Of a stretch of DNA of 64,000 nucleotides, positions 1 to 15,013 are shown piece after piece. Below the pieces are notes generated by a model, which made no database searches, was not told where the DNA came from, and was given only the letters and a program-made list of their open reading frames with translations. Each line of letters begins with the position of its first letter. Positions within the stretch are counted from its first letter, which is position 1. This DNA is from Pampus argenteus (lineage: Eukaryota; Chordata; Actinopteri; Scombriformes; Stromateidae): contig CM072866.1 of assembly GCA_036937835.1 (NCBI GenBank), forward strand, positions 14,842,501-14,906,500, given 5' to 3'. A program made the position numbers and the translations under genes.

Positions 1-3000
1 TTTGGCTTATATAGAACAGTTTGCCCAAGATTTCAAATGAAATGCTACATAATCTGTCAAATCAGACATGTCAAAATATCAAACACAGGTTAAGTGCATC
101 CCTCAATACAAAAAAAGGATTTGTAGAACAAAAACACGACGATGCCATGTTTTGGCTCTCTAGTCTACACTGCGGACCTTATCCAGTGTGATGTCATGAG
201 CGCAACAACAGCTGCTGTGCTTGTTAAGGCAATGAAAGCAATGTCAATTGATATGACTTTGGCACTATTAATTGGCTATAATTTCTTTAAAAATTACCAT
301 TATGCATAGAAGACAAATGTGTGGATCTGTTCATTAATTTTTGGTCTATTGTGATGCAAACATTGTTACCAGAACATACTGTAACAGCAGCCAGGTGTAA
401 ATTAAGAGATGAAATAAATGAATGAAGAAATGAAAGCGAGAATGAATTAATGAATGAGTTTGACTTCAGTACTTCACATACATTACGCAAAGTAACTAGG
501 CAAAGTACAGCCGCTGAAGACCATGGGACATGGCTGAAATCTGCTGAAAAACCTTGTAAGTGGACCTTAAATCAAGATTATTTTGCCAAACCTGTGTTTT
601 CAAGATCAGGAATAAACTTTCATGCCAAAGTGAATGAGTTGCTTTTATGAATTGAAACCATCAAATAGAGAGAATCATGATGCAAAATATGGAATAAAAT
701 ATGCTTATACTGAATGACATACATTTTAAAATATATAAGCATATTATATAAAAGTATATAAAACATTACATATTGTATGTTGGTATATGTTGAAATTATT
801 TGGTTGCAAGGAATCTTTCTTGTCTTGTTTTTGGTTCTTTTTAATACATATTATACATATTACTGATATTTATGTATAAATATAGATAATATAAATACTC
901 ATAAGTTGCAATCCTTTCGTTTGGTCCTGGGTTTTCAGACATTGCTTGCAAACAGTGGAAAACCCTCATTGCCCAAACAGTCAAAGTGCAAGAATTACAA
1001 TTTAAAACATTAGAAATATTCCCCCTTATGAAATAGGTAAATATGAGAATAAGTGAAATGTAAATAAGAAAAAAAAAACTAAAGGGTAGATGCAGAGACT
1101 CCGACATCTGTAATTCTTCACAACAATATGTATAGGATAACAAGGGTGAAAAATTACTGTACATATTAGTTACAGACAGCAAAGAACAGGCTTTTTGTGT
1201 TTTTTTATCTATAAATTACCTTCCACTCTGGTGTACTGAATACATTAGGCAAAAACAAAAACAAATAAGCACCAATGTAGTAAAAATTTGTTAATGATGT
1301 GTAATCATTTCAATGTTGCTGTTGCATAATATGAGTCAATATACCGCTGTAAAAAAAAAAAAAAAAGACAATTTAAAATACAGCTTGTCCTGGTATATCA
1401 ACTTATAACTGTCCAGATACAATAGTAGTTCAAGGTTTTAACATACAGAGTTCATTCAGAGTGTATTCCACTGCAGGGCACCCAGGTGCTCCGTTCTACT
1501 TCCTGCAGAGCCGTAATTACAAACACAGAGGCAATTAAATCCATGCAGGGAGGTGTATGTGTGTTTCGCTTCATATCTTTGTGTGTTTTTTATTGTTTCA
1601 TTTTTATTTGATTGTGTGTGGATGCATGAGCGTGCATGTGTGTGAAGCAGAGAAAGAGAGACACAAGGAAAGTAGCAGGTGATTGATGATAACACTCTGG
1701 CTATCTAAGGCAGAAATAATAAGAGTATGGGAAATTAGATTCACATAAGAACTAAAATTATTATTTTAAAAGATTCTGAATCGATAAACATATATTTTTT
1801 TAAAAAGATTCTGCATTAATAACATTAAGGTTCATGTTCACTAAACTATCAGTTGTCATGTTAAAAGTCAGTGAAGCAGTGCAGTATGCCTGCAAACTAT
1901 GGTGCTATAGAGGAGGGAAATCAAGTCAGCATGATCTTTAATGAAGGTAAGCAATTTGAATGTAAAAGATCTCCTGAGGAAGCGAGAGGTTGATTGTAGA
2001 GACGGCTATTTTTTAGGCTTTCAATTCACTGCACTGTGCATGAATGCAGGGATTACTTAACGTTTTTGGTCTGCAGACTGGAAACTTAAAGAAAGCAAAG
2101 AACTGCAGTTTTTTTTTGTTTTTTTTTTTTGTTTGTTTTTTAAGGTTTCTAAAGGTTCCCCTGGTATGCTGGAGTACTTCCAGTGTAGTAGTTGGGTTTG
2201 TAGCATTTTCCCTTTCTGTAGCATTTCTTGATTTGGAGCACTTTTCTTATGTTTGTGGTTTTACACTTGAAAAGTGTATAAAATTGATAATGCTGAATGT
2301 GTTAACATCTAACACCTTCTTACCTACACATCCAGCCAACATGGCGTGGCTTTACCATTTATTAGTCTTGCTTCTGGCAACCTGGTTGAAGTCTAATATT
2401 AATTTCAACGATACACCTTATTGATGAGTTTTTTGTCTCCACCAACTCCTGAGGAAAATATCTGTCCCTTTACAAGTTAAATGCTCCACTTTGTTTACCA
2501 CCTAGACGCTAACTTTGTCTGCTTTTGTTTTTTTGAAAATAGTTGATTGATGAGAGCTGTGCAAATAATTCAAAACGTGCAGGCTGTCAAACCAAAACAA
2601 TGAGCTGAAAGACACTAAAAAGCTCAAAAGAGCTGAGAACTGTGAAGTCAGGTAATAATTGTTTGTGGTGTTGTTAATATGTATAAATCCTTATTATATT
2701 AGAGCAGCTTGAAGTGAATGATGAATTTGATTAATACAACACTAAGCCTAAGGACACTGTTTACTGAAATGAAAGGTCATTAAAATGTGCCCTTGGAGAA
2801 AACTCAGTGTGGGTGCAATATACTAAAGCAAGATGGGCTACTGTTTGGAATTTAAAGTTAAGTCTTACGGTTTAATGTAACGTGTTTAGGTACCACAAGG
2901 AATAAATTGTTTTCACCTTATTTTCACCTTTCTGTGTATTCAAGTGCATGTTAAAATGACAAAAAATTATTCACGAGAGAGATATCTGCACATTGTAGTT

Positions 3001-6000
3001 TAGGTTGCTCTTTTTCTCTCTGCATTCTCACTCTTTTCCGAGTCGAGTCGAGTCCTTGAGACAGTCTAGAGTGTGTGTGTGTGTTATCTCCTGCAGAGCA
3101 GGAGGAGGAGATGCCTCTCACTATACAGTTCACACACACCTGCCCTGTTCCAGATAGATAGAGGTGTATGTGTGAGTAGCATGCTTGTCTATCTGACTTT
3201 TAGCGTATTTAAAGATTGAAAATGAGTTGTTGCTTTGGGGAGTGTCTCCAAGCGTGAATGTGCAAGTGGGCAGGCGCACACACAATTCAGCCTTCTACAA
3301 CAGCAAATGTGTCGTAACAAATTAAACTCACCGGAGGCAGAAACTCCTGGGCTCAATTTCAACTCAATCCTAAATCCATGAAGGAGTATGTAAATATATG
3401 CGCCACATGGAAATATTACAATGCTACACTGCAACATCTAGTTGAAAAATGCACTCGCGTCCAGCATCAAAGTGCTTTTAACACGGCAACCCAATTAGTG
3501 TGTGATTCAAATCATCGACTGCCACTGTGCAGTAATGATAAGTTTCCCATACCGCGCACACAACATTACACTTACAAATTTAGACATCACAGAAACTTTT
3601 CTAACACTCTTTTTCTGCTCGCTTGCTGCATGACCTCTGCAGTCTCTACATTATTACCCACGCAGATACTGGAGACATATGCAGTACAAATCCTGGAGAA
3701 GTATTGGTGAAATAGCCTTCACCATGGCTACCACATGCTGATTGTTGTCAGCTGGATGTCTAGACATATGCAATTATGATAATTGAAAAGAGGTCTATGT
3801 AAAAGAAAGAAAATGTTAACCTGTTGATTGAGCTGTAACGCTGGATGTCTGATAAGCTTTCAGATCAATCGGGTTTCCCACCTGAGTTTGAAAGACAAGA
3901 TGTAATGACATGGCTTTAATATGCAGTAGCTGTGCATTTTTAGGTTTGAATGCATTAAGTAGTATTGCAGTGAAGTCATTAAATCATTGCTCTATGTTTT
4001 TTCTTAATGACATTAAAAGCTGCCCTCGCTCCCATCTCCATTAATGGAGCAGGCACGCTTAGATAAAAACGTGACAGCGTTCACAATCCTGGAATGATAA
4101 ATCTTCATGAAGGTCGGGACTCACACTGATGTTACAATGCAACTGATCAAGCGCATACTCAATCAGGGACAGGAAGACTGACACACGCGCAACCACATGT
4201 ACAGTACAAGACACATACACCAAAGTGAATTAAACTACAGTAGAAACACACACACATAGGGAGCATAAATTGTCTAATTTTCACGTGTCCTTGTTTCATG
4301 TGTGTTTGCTGTCTTCGCCCACATGTTCTACTAGCTGTGATGTAAATTGTCAGTCTATTCATTATTAATTGGTAATTAAGCACTAAGATAACACTTGCTG
4401 TTTAATATATGATTGATATAATTGATGGCATGAATCAAAAGAGTGTGTGTCTGTGTGTGTCTGTTTGTCTGTGGAATTATTATAACCTGTTCTTCATCAT
4501 CAGCCTTCACTGAATGACAGCAAGGCTTTGTGCCTTTGCTCTTGTGTCTGTCAGGGAGATGAAGAAATAAAGGAAGAGAAGACAAAAAAAAAATAAGGGG
4601 GGTATTAATGTTTAACACAAATATAGTGACAGATCCAGAGGCTGATAGAAGAAGTATGTTGAAATCGCATAGAGAGAGGGAGGCAGTAGAGGAGAAACGA
4701 GGAGGTGGTTTGAGGACAAAAAGCAGAGATAACAAGGGATATATGGAAGGACAAGAGAGGAGAAGAGAGTGGAGGAAAAAATTAAAGATAAAAAGTGCTA
4801 CTGCAGAACACTTAATAACACAGCAACAGCAGGCAAACAAAACAGACACTCATAACTATTTATTCCAGTATTCTCACATTTATATTTATGTCTTATATCT
4901 AAAATGAATAATTGCAATATTTCCTGTAATTACATAGGAATATGATTCATTTTGCATTCATATCAGCAGCAACAGGCTTGTTTCTAATAAACAGTGAAGT
5001 GGGTAATTATCATGAGCAGTGATAGCCACCATGGCTGAACAGATAAAGGAAAAAAAACAACAGAGAGGAAATGTCTAAAGAACAGACTTCATTTACTGGG
5101 TATATAGTTTAAATGACACGTGTGTGACACATGCAGTGTACTGTAGCACAGAGAGAAACACCTCTCAACCAAGCAGGCAATCTACAACAGGTAGACAGTA
5201 GTTAATGGGTAATCTAAGTAATTTTCCCCAAAGGGAAGAAAGCAAGCAGTGGCAGTGATAATAAATAATTCCAACCAAGAAGCTTTGCTAAGTCAAGCAA
5301 GGCAGGGTAATTGGTGTGATATTAATATTTGATAAGCCAGTAAAGGCATTTGAAGTGACCAGTGATAGCCACTAGCACTACTGAAACAGATGGGTCATTT
5401 TGTATGAAAATGAAAAAGGGAAGAAAACTGTTTTGGATATAGCAAAATACAATTTCATTTTTTTTTAAAAAGGCCCTTGTTAATTGTTAACATCAGTTAA
5501 ACACAGCAGGATGCATAACAACTTCTGGATATGGATTTTTTTTCAGTGAAAATTGAGAAATTTAAAACAATGGGCCCTAAATGGAGACTCTTAATTATTC
5601 TAACTGGAACTGAAGAGTGAAAGCAGTTTAAAGTTGTCAAAACTAGATGTAGTCAGACAATGGTTACAGTAATAACTTGGATAACTTTTAATGATTTATG
5701 TATACAAAAATAATCAACCTAAAAGAAAGCTCTCTGTTAGAAACAATATATTGAATTTAAAGTGTGGATAAATTATTGATTTACACAGAATGAAGCTGTA
5801 TCTGAAGAAATTAATTAGAACGAGCATTCCTCCTTCTTATGACCAATTTTCCAACTTGTAATGTGCCTTTAGACAGAGGATTGATGATTTAAAAGTTCAT
5901 CTGAAGCTAATATAAAGCTTCAGCGTTCCAAATTAGTCGAATCAAGTGGATATCTTTTAAAGTTAAACTCATTTAGTGCCCAATCCCCTCTTTTTGTTAC

Positions 6001-6950
6001 TATCCTTCCACTGCAGAACAGGAAAATAATGCCCAACACAAAGGAGGGATTTTAACCTAAGAAAACTGTAACTCTGGTAGATATCTACTTGATTTGACTA
6101 ACCCCCAAACTGCAGGAGCCTCATATTAGCTTCAAATAAACTTTTTAATGCATTTTTGAAAACGATGACTGTGAATTTTGTTACTTACATTTTAAGTGCT
6201 TCTATTAGGCAGTATGAACAGGATGAATGATTACATTAAGCAAAACCTCTTTCAATACACATGTAGGCACCTACAATTTACTTTTTTATGTGTAGAAAAA
6301 CAGATAATTGGACAGTGAGGCTGTTAAGGATCCCACTGATGGAGCTCTGAAGCCTCAGTAGTGACACAGGCCTGTTAAGCAACTGGAGCAACATGCACAC
6401 ACAACCAGTTTGTACACACACACACACATATATTTGCTCATCTTCTGACACTCAGAACACTCATCTGACACTCAAACGCTGCCGACTGACAGCCGAGACA
6501 CGCTTCTCTGACAGATCAAACCTGATTTACAATGCATGTGTACCACGTGTGTGAGTGCGTGTCATTCTGTGAGGAAGAGACGAGCCAAGGGAGTTGGGGG
6601 TCAGAATTGTAAATTTGAAAGTGTCACATACCATGTCATTTGTCTATCCAGCATCCCCTTCTCTCCAAACATGCACACACACACACAGTAACACAAAGAG
6701 TATCCACCCCACCCATTCATTCCCCACTTTACGATAATCAATCAGCTCATTCTGTCTTATTTTTTCTTCTCTTTTCTTTTGTTCCTTTCCATTTTGTGGA
6801 CTGCATCAATGTCATCCCCTAGTTGTTAAACATTGGAGTCACTCCTGCATCTGTCCCAACAACCAGACTGGTAACAATAACTGACACCTTTGTGCTTTAG
6901 TGTATGACCGCAGGTATGGTGACAGGCAAGACTTATATATGTATATGTTC
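1..6950. other. Upstream non-coding flank, no gene seen
   Basis: The region is AT-rich unique sequence with short CA/GT tracts (for example near 3070 and 6415). ORFs are short, lack protein-like composition and have no recognisable homology. A complex, non-repetitive block at about 4010-4120 and another at about 5240-6060 could be conserved non-coding sequence, but this cannot be tested here. Confidence 0.6.
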
Positions 6951-6956
6951 ATATAT

Positions 6957-7019
6957 AGTACCAGTCAAATGTTCTCATCAAGTAAAGGGGAAGGTGTGTC
7001 CAAACATTTGACTGTTACT
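6957..7019. mobile_element. Short palindromic MITE relic
   Basis: The arms 6957-6973 (agtaccagtcaaatgtt) and 7003-7019 are complementary at 16 of 17 positions. The inner ggtgtgtccaaac resembles the ccagtcaaaagtttggacacacc termini widespread in fish genomes (recalled). Only about 63 bp remain. Confidence 0.6.
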
Positions 7020-7194
7020 GTACGCTGAATTTGCATTAACAAATATCTTTTTGTAGGAAACTAAATGTAGTATCTTGAAACCTAAATTAACATTTGATGG
7101 TTAAGCTTAGGTTATTCAAAGCACTTTGTTAAGGTTGGGCAAAGATCATGGTGTTGGTAAAACACACCTAATCGCTGTCTTGCCTAGTATTTTA

Positions 7195-7345
7195 TCTTGT
7201 GCAGACAACTTCTGCTTCTTATTTTTTTTTGGCCTTACTGTTTTATAGATTTACCTATTTATTGTGCTTTATTGTTCTGTGCAGCACCTTGGAAAACCTG
7301 TGTTTGTAAAAATTGGGCTATACAAATAAAGTGGATTGTGTTAGT
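7195..7345 (+). mobile_element. LINE 3'-tail-like repeat
   Basis: The segment contains a gcaccttggaaa block followed by ctatacaaataaagtggattg, the style of 3' end seen in fish CR1/L2-type retroposons, whose tails end in short ATTG-type repeats. The 18-base string tacaaataaagtggattg at 7321-7338 recurs exactly at 49509-49526. Confidence 0.55.
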
Positions 7346-7397
7346 ATTAGAACACCACCTCACCAAGCCCTATAACCCCACACACACACAACAGTCA

Positions 7398-7545
7398 GTT
7401 TACTTACAAGGCAAACCGGTCCACGGAGGATGCCATAGCTCTAACATTACACGCAGCGTTGAGCCACCTGGGGAACAAGAAGAGCTACGTGAGGATGCTC
7501 CTCATGGACTGCAGCTCGGCATTCAACACCATCATCAGGAAATGT
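7398..7545 (+). mobile_element. LINE reverse-transcriptase fragment (Rex1/CR1-like)
   Basis: One open stretch reads FTYKANRSTEDAIALTLHA…, then KKSYVRMLLMDCSSAFNTII. This matches the RT segment with ANRSTDDAI and DYSSAFNTI of abundant fish LINEs of the Rex/CR1 group. Only about 50 codons survive, so it is a truncated relic. It lies just after an unrelated LINE 3' tail and corresponds to a region adjacent to that preserved in the minus-strand relic at 32.6-33.3 kb. Confidence 0.8.
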
Positions 7546-8689
7546 TCTAGCACATAACACTACATAACACCACAAAGTATCATTTTTACACTTCAGCTTT
7601 GGTACAGATTAAAAAAAAAAACAATATATACAAATGTTCGTTTGTGTACGAGCTACCTTTGGACAGAGCAAGGTTGGCTGTGTCTCCCTGTTTAGGATTT
7701 ATGCTAAGATAAACTAACCAGCTGCGGCTGTAGCCTACTTTTTACTGTACAGAGATACAAGTCGTATGACTTTTCTCATCTAACTCATGGCAAGAAAGTG
7801 AAAATGTGTATTTCCCCAAAATGTCAAACTGTTCCTTTATCCATGTGTTTTAGAGACCTAAATCTGAAAAAACACATGGGGCACATGGCATAAACGTAAA
7901 GTTATAACTTTATAAATATTGCCAGGTTGGTAGCACTTAATGTTTTCTGTAAAATATATTCACACATGAAAAGTGCATGAACATAGTTTGTTAGCAGCAG
8001 GGTTGAGTGTGAGTTGGCATGTGTTTGTGTCTCAAAAGTTGTGAGAACTCATGAAATTCTTCTCCAAACAATTACCATATTGAACCCTTTGTGAGCATAT
8101 TTGTGAGAGTTGTGACAGAGGTCAGCTCGCAAAAAATAGCAAGTTTAAAAACTTGTCATTTGTTTCATGCTCAACTGGATCTCCAGAATGAGGAATAGTT
8201 AAAAAGCTTATTTTATTACACAAGCACATCCTCTTTCACTTTTTCTCTTGATCCTATTTCATGTGTATAAACACAGCATTTATGCATCTCGTATTGTAGA
8301 GTTTTTGTTTATGCACCTCAATGTCTATGTATAATGTGGCCTCAGGGATTCAACGAGGGGTACAGTGGAGGGAATTCGCCTAAAGGCAGAGATCTTCAGC
8401 CAAAAGGAAAACACGCATCAGCTCTTCCTTGCATAATCACTTTGCATGCCACACACGCATATAATTTAAGTCTCACCACCTTAGCACAAACAAACTCAAG
8501 CTATTGCACATTGTTTTTAGAAGTATGCCACCCGGATTATGATTTTATCAGCTCCCCTAGGACTCGTGGTTAGGGTGGTGGGTTAGGTGTTTATTTAAAA
8601 AGTCTTTTAAATGTGGCCTGTTACCTTCCGAAGATTTCTCTAGCTTTGAGACCCTTGTCCTAAAAACATGGACTCTCTTCTCCTTGTTA

Positions 8690-9480
8690 ACTATCAAATC
8701 CAGCAATACCTTGTTTTTGCCTACCTGAACTCCTCAGTTGTTCTCTGTCATGACAAAGTTTTGATTGCTGGTGACTTTAACATCCATGTAGATTATATTT
8801 ACAACAGCTTTGCTATTGAATTTTTAAACATTATGGAGTCTTAATTTCACTTCACATGTCAGGCCCTATGTCTTTCAATCAGGTTTCCGACAGCAACACA
8901 GGACAGAGACTGCCCTTGTAAGAGTTGTCAATAATATCTTGATGAAGGCTGATGCAGGTGAATACTCAATACTGGTTTTTCTTGATTTTAGCACCACATT
9001 TGACATGGTGGATCATAGCATTATTATTTAAAGGTTGAGAACATGTGTTGGTATCTCCTGGACTGCCCTGCAGTGGTTCTCTTCATGCATTTCTGAAATT
9101 TGTTGTCTGTTGATGGCTTTACTTCCTCTCCAGCATTGTCTGCATGGGGTGCCGCAAGGCTCCTTTTTGGAACCAATTTTATTTTCTCTTTATTTACTCC
9201 CTTTGGGACAGCATGATATTCAATTTCATTGCTACACAAATTATACCATCTGAATCAGCTAAGTTATCTTCCCTGCATAATTGCCTAGCTGCAGTAAAGT
9301 TTAGATGGCAGTGAATTTTCTTCAGCTTAACACCTCCAAAATGGAGATCTTTATTCTAGGCCCTGAGCACATGCATGGCTAAGTTCTGCTTGCTCTTGGT
9401 TTTCTAGCTCAGCATGTGGTACCCACTGGTAAAAACCTTGGAGTTAAGAAATCCATAGTAGAAAAAAACCCTGCTGTATT
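8690..9480 (+). mobile_element. Degenerate L2-type LINE fragment (endonuclease and reverse transcriptase)
   Basis: Pieces of a LINE ORF2 can be read in shifting frames. Around 8755-8800 is an endonuclease-like KVLIAGDFNIHVD. Around 8930-9030 is the reverse-transcriptase segment ADAGEYSILVFLDF…TFDMVDHSI, followed by a near match to RLRxxVGISWTALQWFSS. At about 9130-9210 is CLHGVPQGSFLEPILFSLY, then QFHCYT where the catalytic YADD would be expected. Near 9330-9360 the typical LNTSKMEIFILGPEH-like stretch follows. The wording is that of fish L2 (Maui-like) elements. Stops, frameshifts and an internal deletion between endonuclease and RT make it a dead copy. Confidence 0.85.
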
Positions 9481-9894
9481 ATTTAGTTCTTGACATCAGT
9501 TATTTACTGTATAGTGAGATAGATATTGTATAATGGGCTATATTGCAAACTACACTATTTACACTGTACTATACAGCTATTAAGTCTGGTGAAGCTTTGA
9601 CAGCACCTATGATCACAGGTACTGTTGGTGTGGTCAGGTGGAGTCTGTTGTATTTGTAGCCAAAACACATCTAGGGAAAAGTAAGCTGAAAAACAGAGAA
9701 ACTGACTTGTCACCCATGCAGAAACTTCATTGCTACACAACAAAGGTTTTAGTTTTTGCTGTGTTCTATTCGAAGGTTTTGGCAAGATTACATGCCGAAG
9801 CAGTGTAATACCTATTCACCAATTTACAGATCTCTCATCTACAGCTTCAACCTATGATTTAACATTATATTTGGTTACACATTAGTTTTGGATG

Positions 9895-10100
9895 TATTCT
9901 GTCATGAAAGTGTTGCACATTCAACAGTTTAATGTAAATTCAAGGTATCACTAAGGTCATTAGGAATTCATCATCTGGGGGCAATGAATGTCTGTATCAA
10001 ATTTTATGGCAACACATTCAATTATTGGATCAAAGTTGCACACTGACAGACCAGTGAACTGAAGATATTGTCATCATTGGAGCCACACTGCTAGTACAGC
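9895..10100 (+). repeat. Degenerate interspersed repeat common in percomorph fish
   Basis: The run from cactaaggtcattag through catctgggggcaatgaatgt and aaattttatggcaa to gagccacactgctag resembles a high-copy percomorph repeat recalled from other genomes. I cannot name its class from sequence alone. It is one reason for suggesting a percomorph source. Confidence 0.45.
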
Positions 10101-10109
10101 TGAAAATGA

Positions 10110-13100
10110 AGGCATTTAATACACACAAAAAATCAATACAACACTACTGTCAAAATGGTTGGGTCTGCACAAGCAGAGGGAGCTGTGCAATATGGGAGTG
10201 CAGCACTAAATTGGAAAAGTTCTCTTTCAAAGATTTGGTTTCCAAAAAAGCCCTTTTAAGTAGAACATACAGTATGCAACAAGGTTTTGTTTATAGATTG
10301 TTAAGGAATATCATGGGTTGTTTGAGCTGGCTTTATTGCTGTTATACATCTTTTATCACATCTGAGATACACAAATAGAAATCGTGAATTATTTCTACCA
10401 GTTGACCTGAGATGCCATGATGTGCCAGTGAATATAATGATTCAACCTTTTTCCTAGAAACATGAATAAAATCACGTCCCACATCACTGTTCGTAATACT
10501 GTGGTTCACTGGGTCCAACTAATGTGAAAGATAATTTCGAGTGTGAAAAATATTATAGATTAAATTTTAGACAGAACTCTATACATGATAATCAAGAAGA
10601 ATCAGCACATTACTCACTAATTAGCTGCTTGGATGCAAGATGAAAAAGAGATGCAGGATAACACAGACTGCTAACTGTGTTGACACAGAACACAGAGCCA
10701 AGCAATCCGTGGTGTTTCTTGTTGTGGTTGTTAGAATATTCATCAGCATCTTCTGTACAGAAAAATAGCCTGCATGCATGTTACTCATCTAGTAAAACAG
10801 TTTGACATGACTTGTTTTTCCTATAAGGGAATTGTTCAGTGAATATTTTTTTTTATTTTTCCTAGTTTGTAAACAAATTAAATAGAGGCCTATTATGGAT
10901 GCTTTAGACCATCACTTCGGGTATGTTTTATAATATGCTGGGATATTTCTAGAGTTCATATTGTGTGTATGGGGGTGAATCTGCATGTGCATGCAAGTCA
11001 AGTGTGTGTTTCTGTGGTGTATTTGCATGTGTGCTTGCTCAGGCTGAGTGGTCATTCTTTATTTCTGTCTATATCCCTAGAGCACTGAGCAAAGACTGTT
11101 AATAGCCCAGATAGAAACAGGCATCAAATCCTTTAGCCTGACGTTGTAATTGTGTGCATGTGTCATTTTGGGTGCATGAGCACGTCTTGTTCTGTGTACA
11201 GGCATGTGTGCGCATGGATGCCTGTTGTGCCTTCATGCTTGCTGCTTGACCAACCACGTCCCATTCAAAATACATATTCAGCACTTTGCACATTGTTTTC
11301 TTCTCCTCTTTTCACTCCTCTCCCCGTTCTCTCCATTTTTAGGGTATTAGATAGGACAAATCTTGCCGCCAGCAATTCTCCTCTTAGCACTCTACATCTA
11401 AAGGCATGTGGGTTTTAGAAACCTGTGTGTGTGTGTGTGTGTTTTTTTGATAATTTTCAAATACCTTTGTGTGTGTGGGAGCTTGCATTTATACTCCCGC
11501 ATGCAGTAATTTACAGCATACATAAGGTGTTTTCTAAGATCTATTCATTTAGGGAAGTATTACATTGTCTCCATATGTCCCATCTCACATTATGCCTCTC
11601 ACCAAAATGACAGACTCACACACGTGCACGTTGAAGCTCTCACATATGCAGACGCAGACACACATGGTATAAGAGCCCAGGGCCTCCAACTATTAAAGGT
11701 CCATCCATCATCACATAAAAATTTATTACGGTAGGAATAAAAAGATGCTTACACAGCTAAATGAAGAATTTCTGAGATCTGCATGCTGAAGTCCACGTCT
11801 GCCTAAAAACCTGTATAAGCACTTAAATGCATGCACAGACATATACACACACACACACATACACACTGAACAAGGTCAAAGAGCTCAGCCAATTATGGCT
11901 CATGAGATGCTGCTTTCTGTCATGTGTGTGTACACGTAGTCTTTGCTGTGTGAGACATGATTACATGAGTATGTAAGGTTTTCTACAACTCCCCAGGGGC
12001 ATATGCCATAGAGCCTGTGTTTTCTGATTTCACATTTATCTTTTCTGCTTCTTTTCACTGTGTCTTTGTCATCCTCTTTGTATCCTCTAGGCATGTTGCT
12101 TGTGATTAGCAGAACAAACTACTTCTCTGTCCATGTTTTGCAGCATGGGATAAGGCAGAACCAGACTGGGTCAAGATTTACTCAGTTCAATTCATTCCAG
12201 CTCAGGTCAAATCAAATTTAATGCTCAGAAAGGTAAAAACATGTTCCCTATGATAAACACATATTTGGACAGATTATGTTTATCCCATAAGCTGCCAGGA
12301 TGTTATTTGACTAATTAGCTGTAAAATCTTGGTAAACTGGGGCATATTTAAAAAAAAAAAAAAAAAAAAAAACATGGCTGACTTATCTACAGATTCATAC
12401 TGCTCAGCTCATTTCAATCAAACAGAAACCTCATACCTGCTGGAAGAATTAAAGTAATGAGCAATGAGCATAGCAATAATCGTAAAATTCCTAACAGATC
12501 ACAGATCACAGTCGGGCGTTATCAGTTGACAGTTGATTCTTAGCTGTCAGCATGGGTCATCGACTGTTACCATGGAAATATAGCTCTGAACTCAAAGATA
12601 GCCTGGAGGTAGTTTAGCTATAACTTTTCAGGCTCAAAACTAAAGATTTATAAATACTATAAATTAGTTTCTTCGGTGTCCTGGAAGTTGCTTCAGGTCC
12701 TCTGGTCCTGCAAGCAGTACTGGCTTCAGCATCACCAGAGCTCAATACCACATTGTGGACCTCATTTGTCATCAGGACATATTGAAAATTCAAGGACTAA
12801 TTTGGGGGACTTTGAGTATCCAGCTCAACACGATGATGTTTATTTTGTTGTTTTTTTTTGTTCTTGTCTAAGACTATTTCAAATAAGTAGCATCTACTCC
12901 CTTCTCCAGTCTTTGCTGGCAGTTCTGTTAAACACATAATTAAATAGTAAAATCATTAACTCCTGCAGAGACGTTGCTACAGTGAATTAGAAATGTATAA
13001 TCATTGTTGTCTTCCAGTAAACAACACCTAAGTCTATGTTAAGCTATTTGAGCTGAGGAATGTGGAATCAAGATTAGCACAGACTGCAGTGTGAAACATA

Positions 13101-14976
13101 CACAAACAGATCCATTATAAATCATATTGATCTATACCCAAAGATGGACAACTCAGAGCAGTTTGGAAAGTTTCAGCATTGCGGTCTGAAAATGGAATTT
13201 CCCATTGAGAGGTTAAATGTAGCTAAGCCATCTAAATGTTCTCACAAACATAGTTGCTACTGATAAAAAAGGTCTCTTTCTACTGTATGATATTGTGCTG
13301 CATGTCTAAGATAAAAAAAACCAAACATCTTGTTACATCTTCTGTCCCACTCCGTCCATTTAATCACACATGTTAACCAAGGTCATGTTCACAGCAATCG
13401 GGTGCGGTAGTGGTTGCACAAAATGCAGCGTTGATACACAAATAGTCCCACTTGGGAACAGCCTCAAATCAAACATGCTGTTGCACTAATAGCCACTGAG
13501 CTGGCACCACATAGTTGATGGCAGGTATAACCTGCATTTTTAAGTCCAGTTTGAAATTCAGCCAGACACCTCCTCGTCTGAGGACTCTACCACTCAGTTG
13601 TTTTTCTGAACTCTATGCAGTGAAGACAGAAATTCTCACAAGCCGCAAGCTGTTCGCTATTTTCTTGGGAGTCTCCCCCAAGGCTGCCAACTGTGGTTCC
13701 CTAATCTTGTCTGCCTCTTTTAAGTAGTAATAGAAATGTAAAATGTATTTTACGTCTGAAAGGTATATTACACATTTGCCCTTGACCATTAGTCTTTGCT
13801 TTGATTTCCTGCTCTGCTGACAGCTAGTAACTTTCTCGTTGCTAAAGTCGTGCTACACAGTCTGGCATGAAGTGCCACCTGCACAGGTTTTCTGCTTACA
13901 CCTGTGGTGTTGAATACACGTCAGAGGTGGTTGCCATGTCTGGGAATTTGTCGTTTTGTTCTCACCATTGCGTTTAATGTTGCTGTCCTTGTCTCCGGTG
14001 TAGAAACATATCAGCTGAACTACTCAAAACTGAGAAATGGAAAATTTTGAATGACTTCCAAGACAGTTATATTGTCCACTGATAACAGTACAGTTTTAAC
14101 AGCAGCTTAATTAGCAAGATTATCAAATAGTAACTTCAAAAAAATGTAATTTCATTGCCTTTAGCTGGCCACTTGTCACATGACCCTAGCTTTGCATATC
14201 ATAACTGTCCTTCAGTATACATGAAACCCCAATTTGAGAAAGGTGATACTCGATGTACGTGCAGAACAGAAAGAAGTCTAATGATGGTAGGTTGCCATAG
14301 TCTCTCTCTCCCATCCTCTCTTTATCCGTATCTTTCTCTCTGGCTCACTCACCATGCCTTCATGTCTTAGAGTTGCTGAGTAGGGATTCTATAATGAGAG
14401 AACAGTGACGTTGAGGTGGAGAAAAAGAAAAAAAAAACAAGCAGAGTTGGTTGAGGGGGTGTATAAGGGAGGGAAAGAGGAGGAGGAGCAGCGTCAGGAG
14501 ATCAGGATGTAGAGAGAAAATTCTCCGTCAAGGTCTTTCCTAATGAACAAATTATCATGCAAAGGTCTTACTCTACACCACCCCACCTCCCACCCAGGCC
14601 ACCTCCACCTTTCCTCCCTCGCTCTTTCATTGTCACTCGCTTTCTCTGTCCCTCTTTTCTTTCCTTCCTCACCTTTATTTCTCTTTTCTTTCTCTGCTTC
14701 ACTGGTTTGACCTTGGTTGCCACCTCTCTCAATCCCTTGCTTGTTGCCTCCCTCCCCATTTCTATAACCTTGTTTATTTTCTGCCGCATTCCTGTTTCCT
14801 TTATCTCTGTTGCTTCTCCTCCTTTCCAGTGTTTGCCCCCCTCTTCCTCGTTTCTGAGTTCTTCTAGGCCTTAGGCAGTAGTCTGCTGCTTTAAAACCTC
14901 TCTATCAGCACATTTCTGCAATAGTGGGGTCTGACAGTCACTTTCACTACTGCAGAATTGCCTGATTTTACCACAT

Positions 14977-15013
<37 letters not shown>
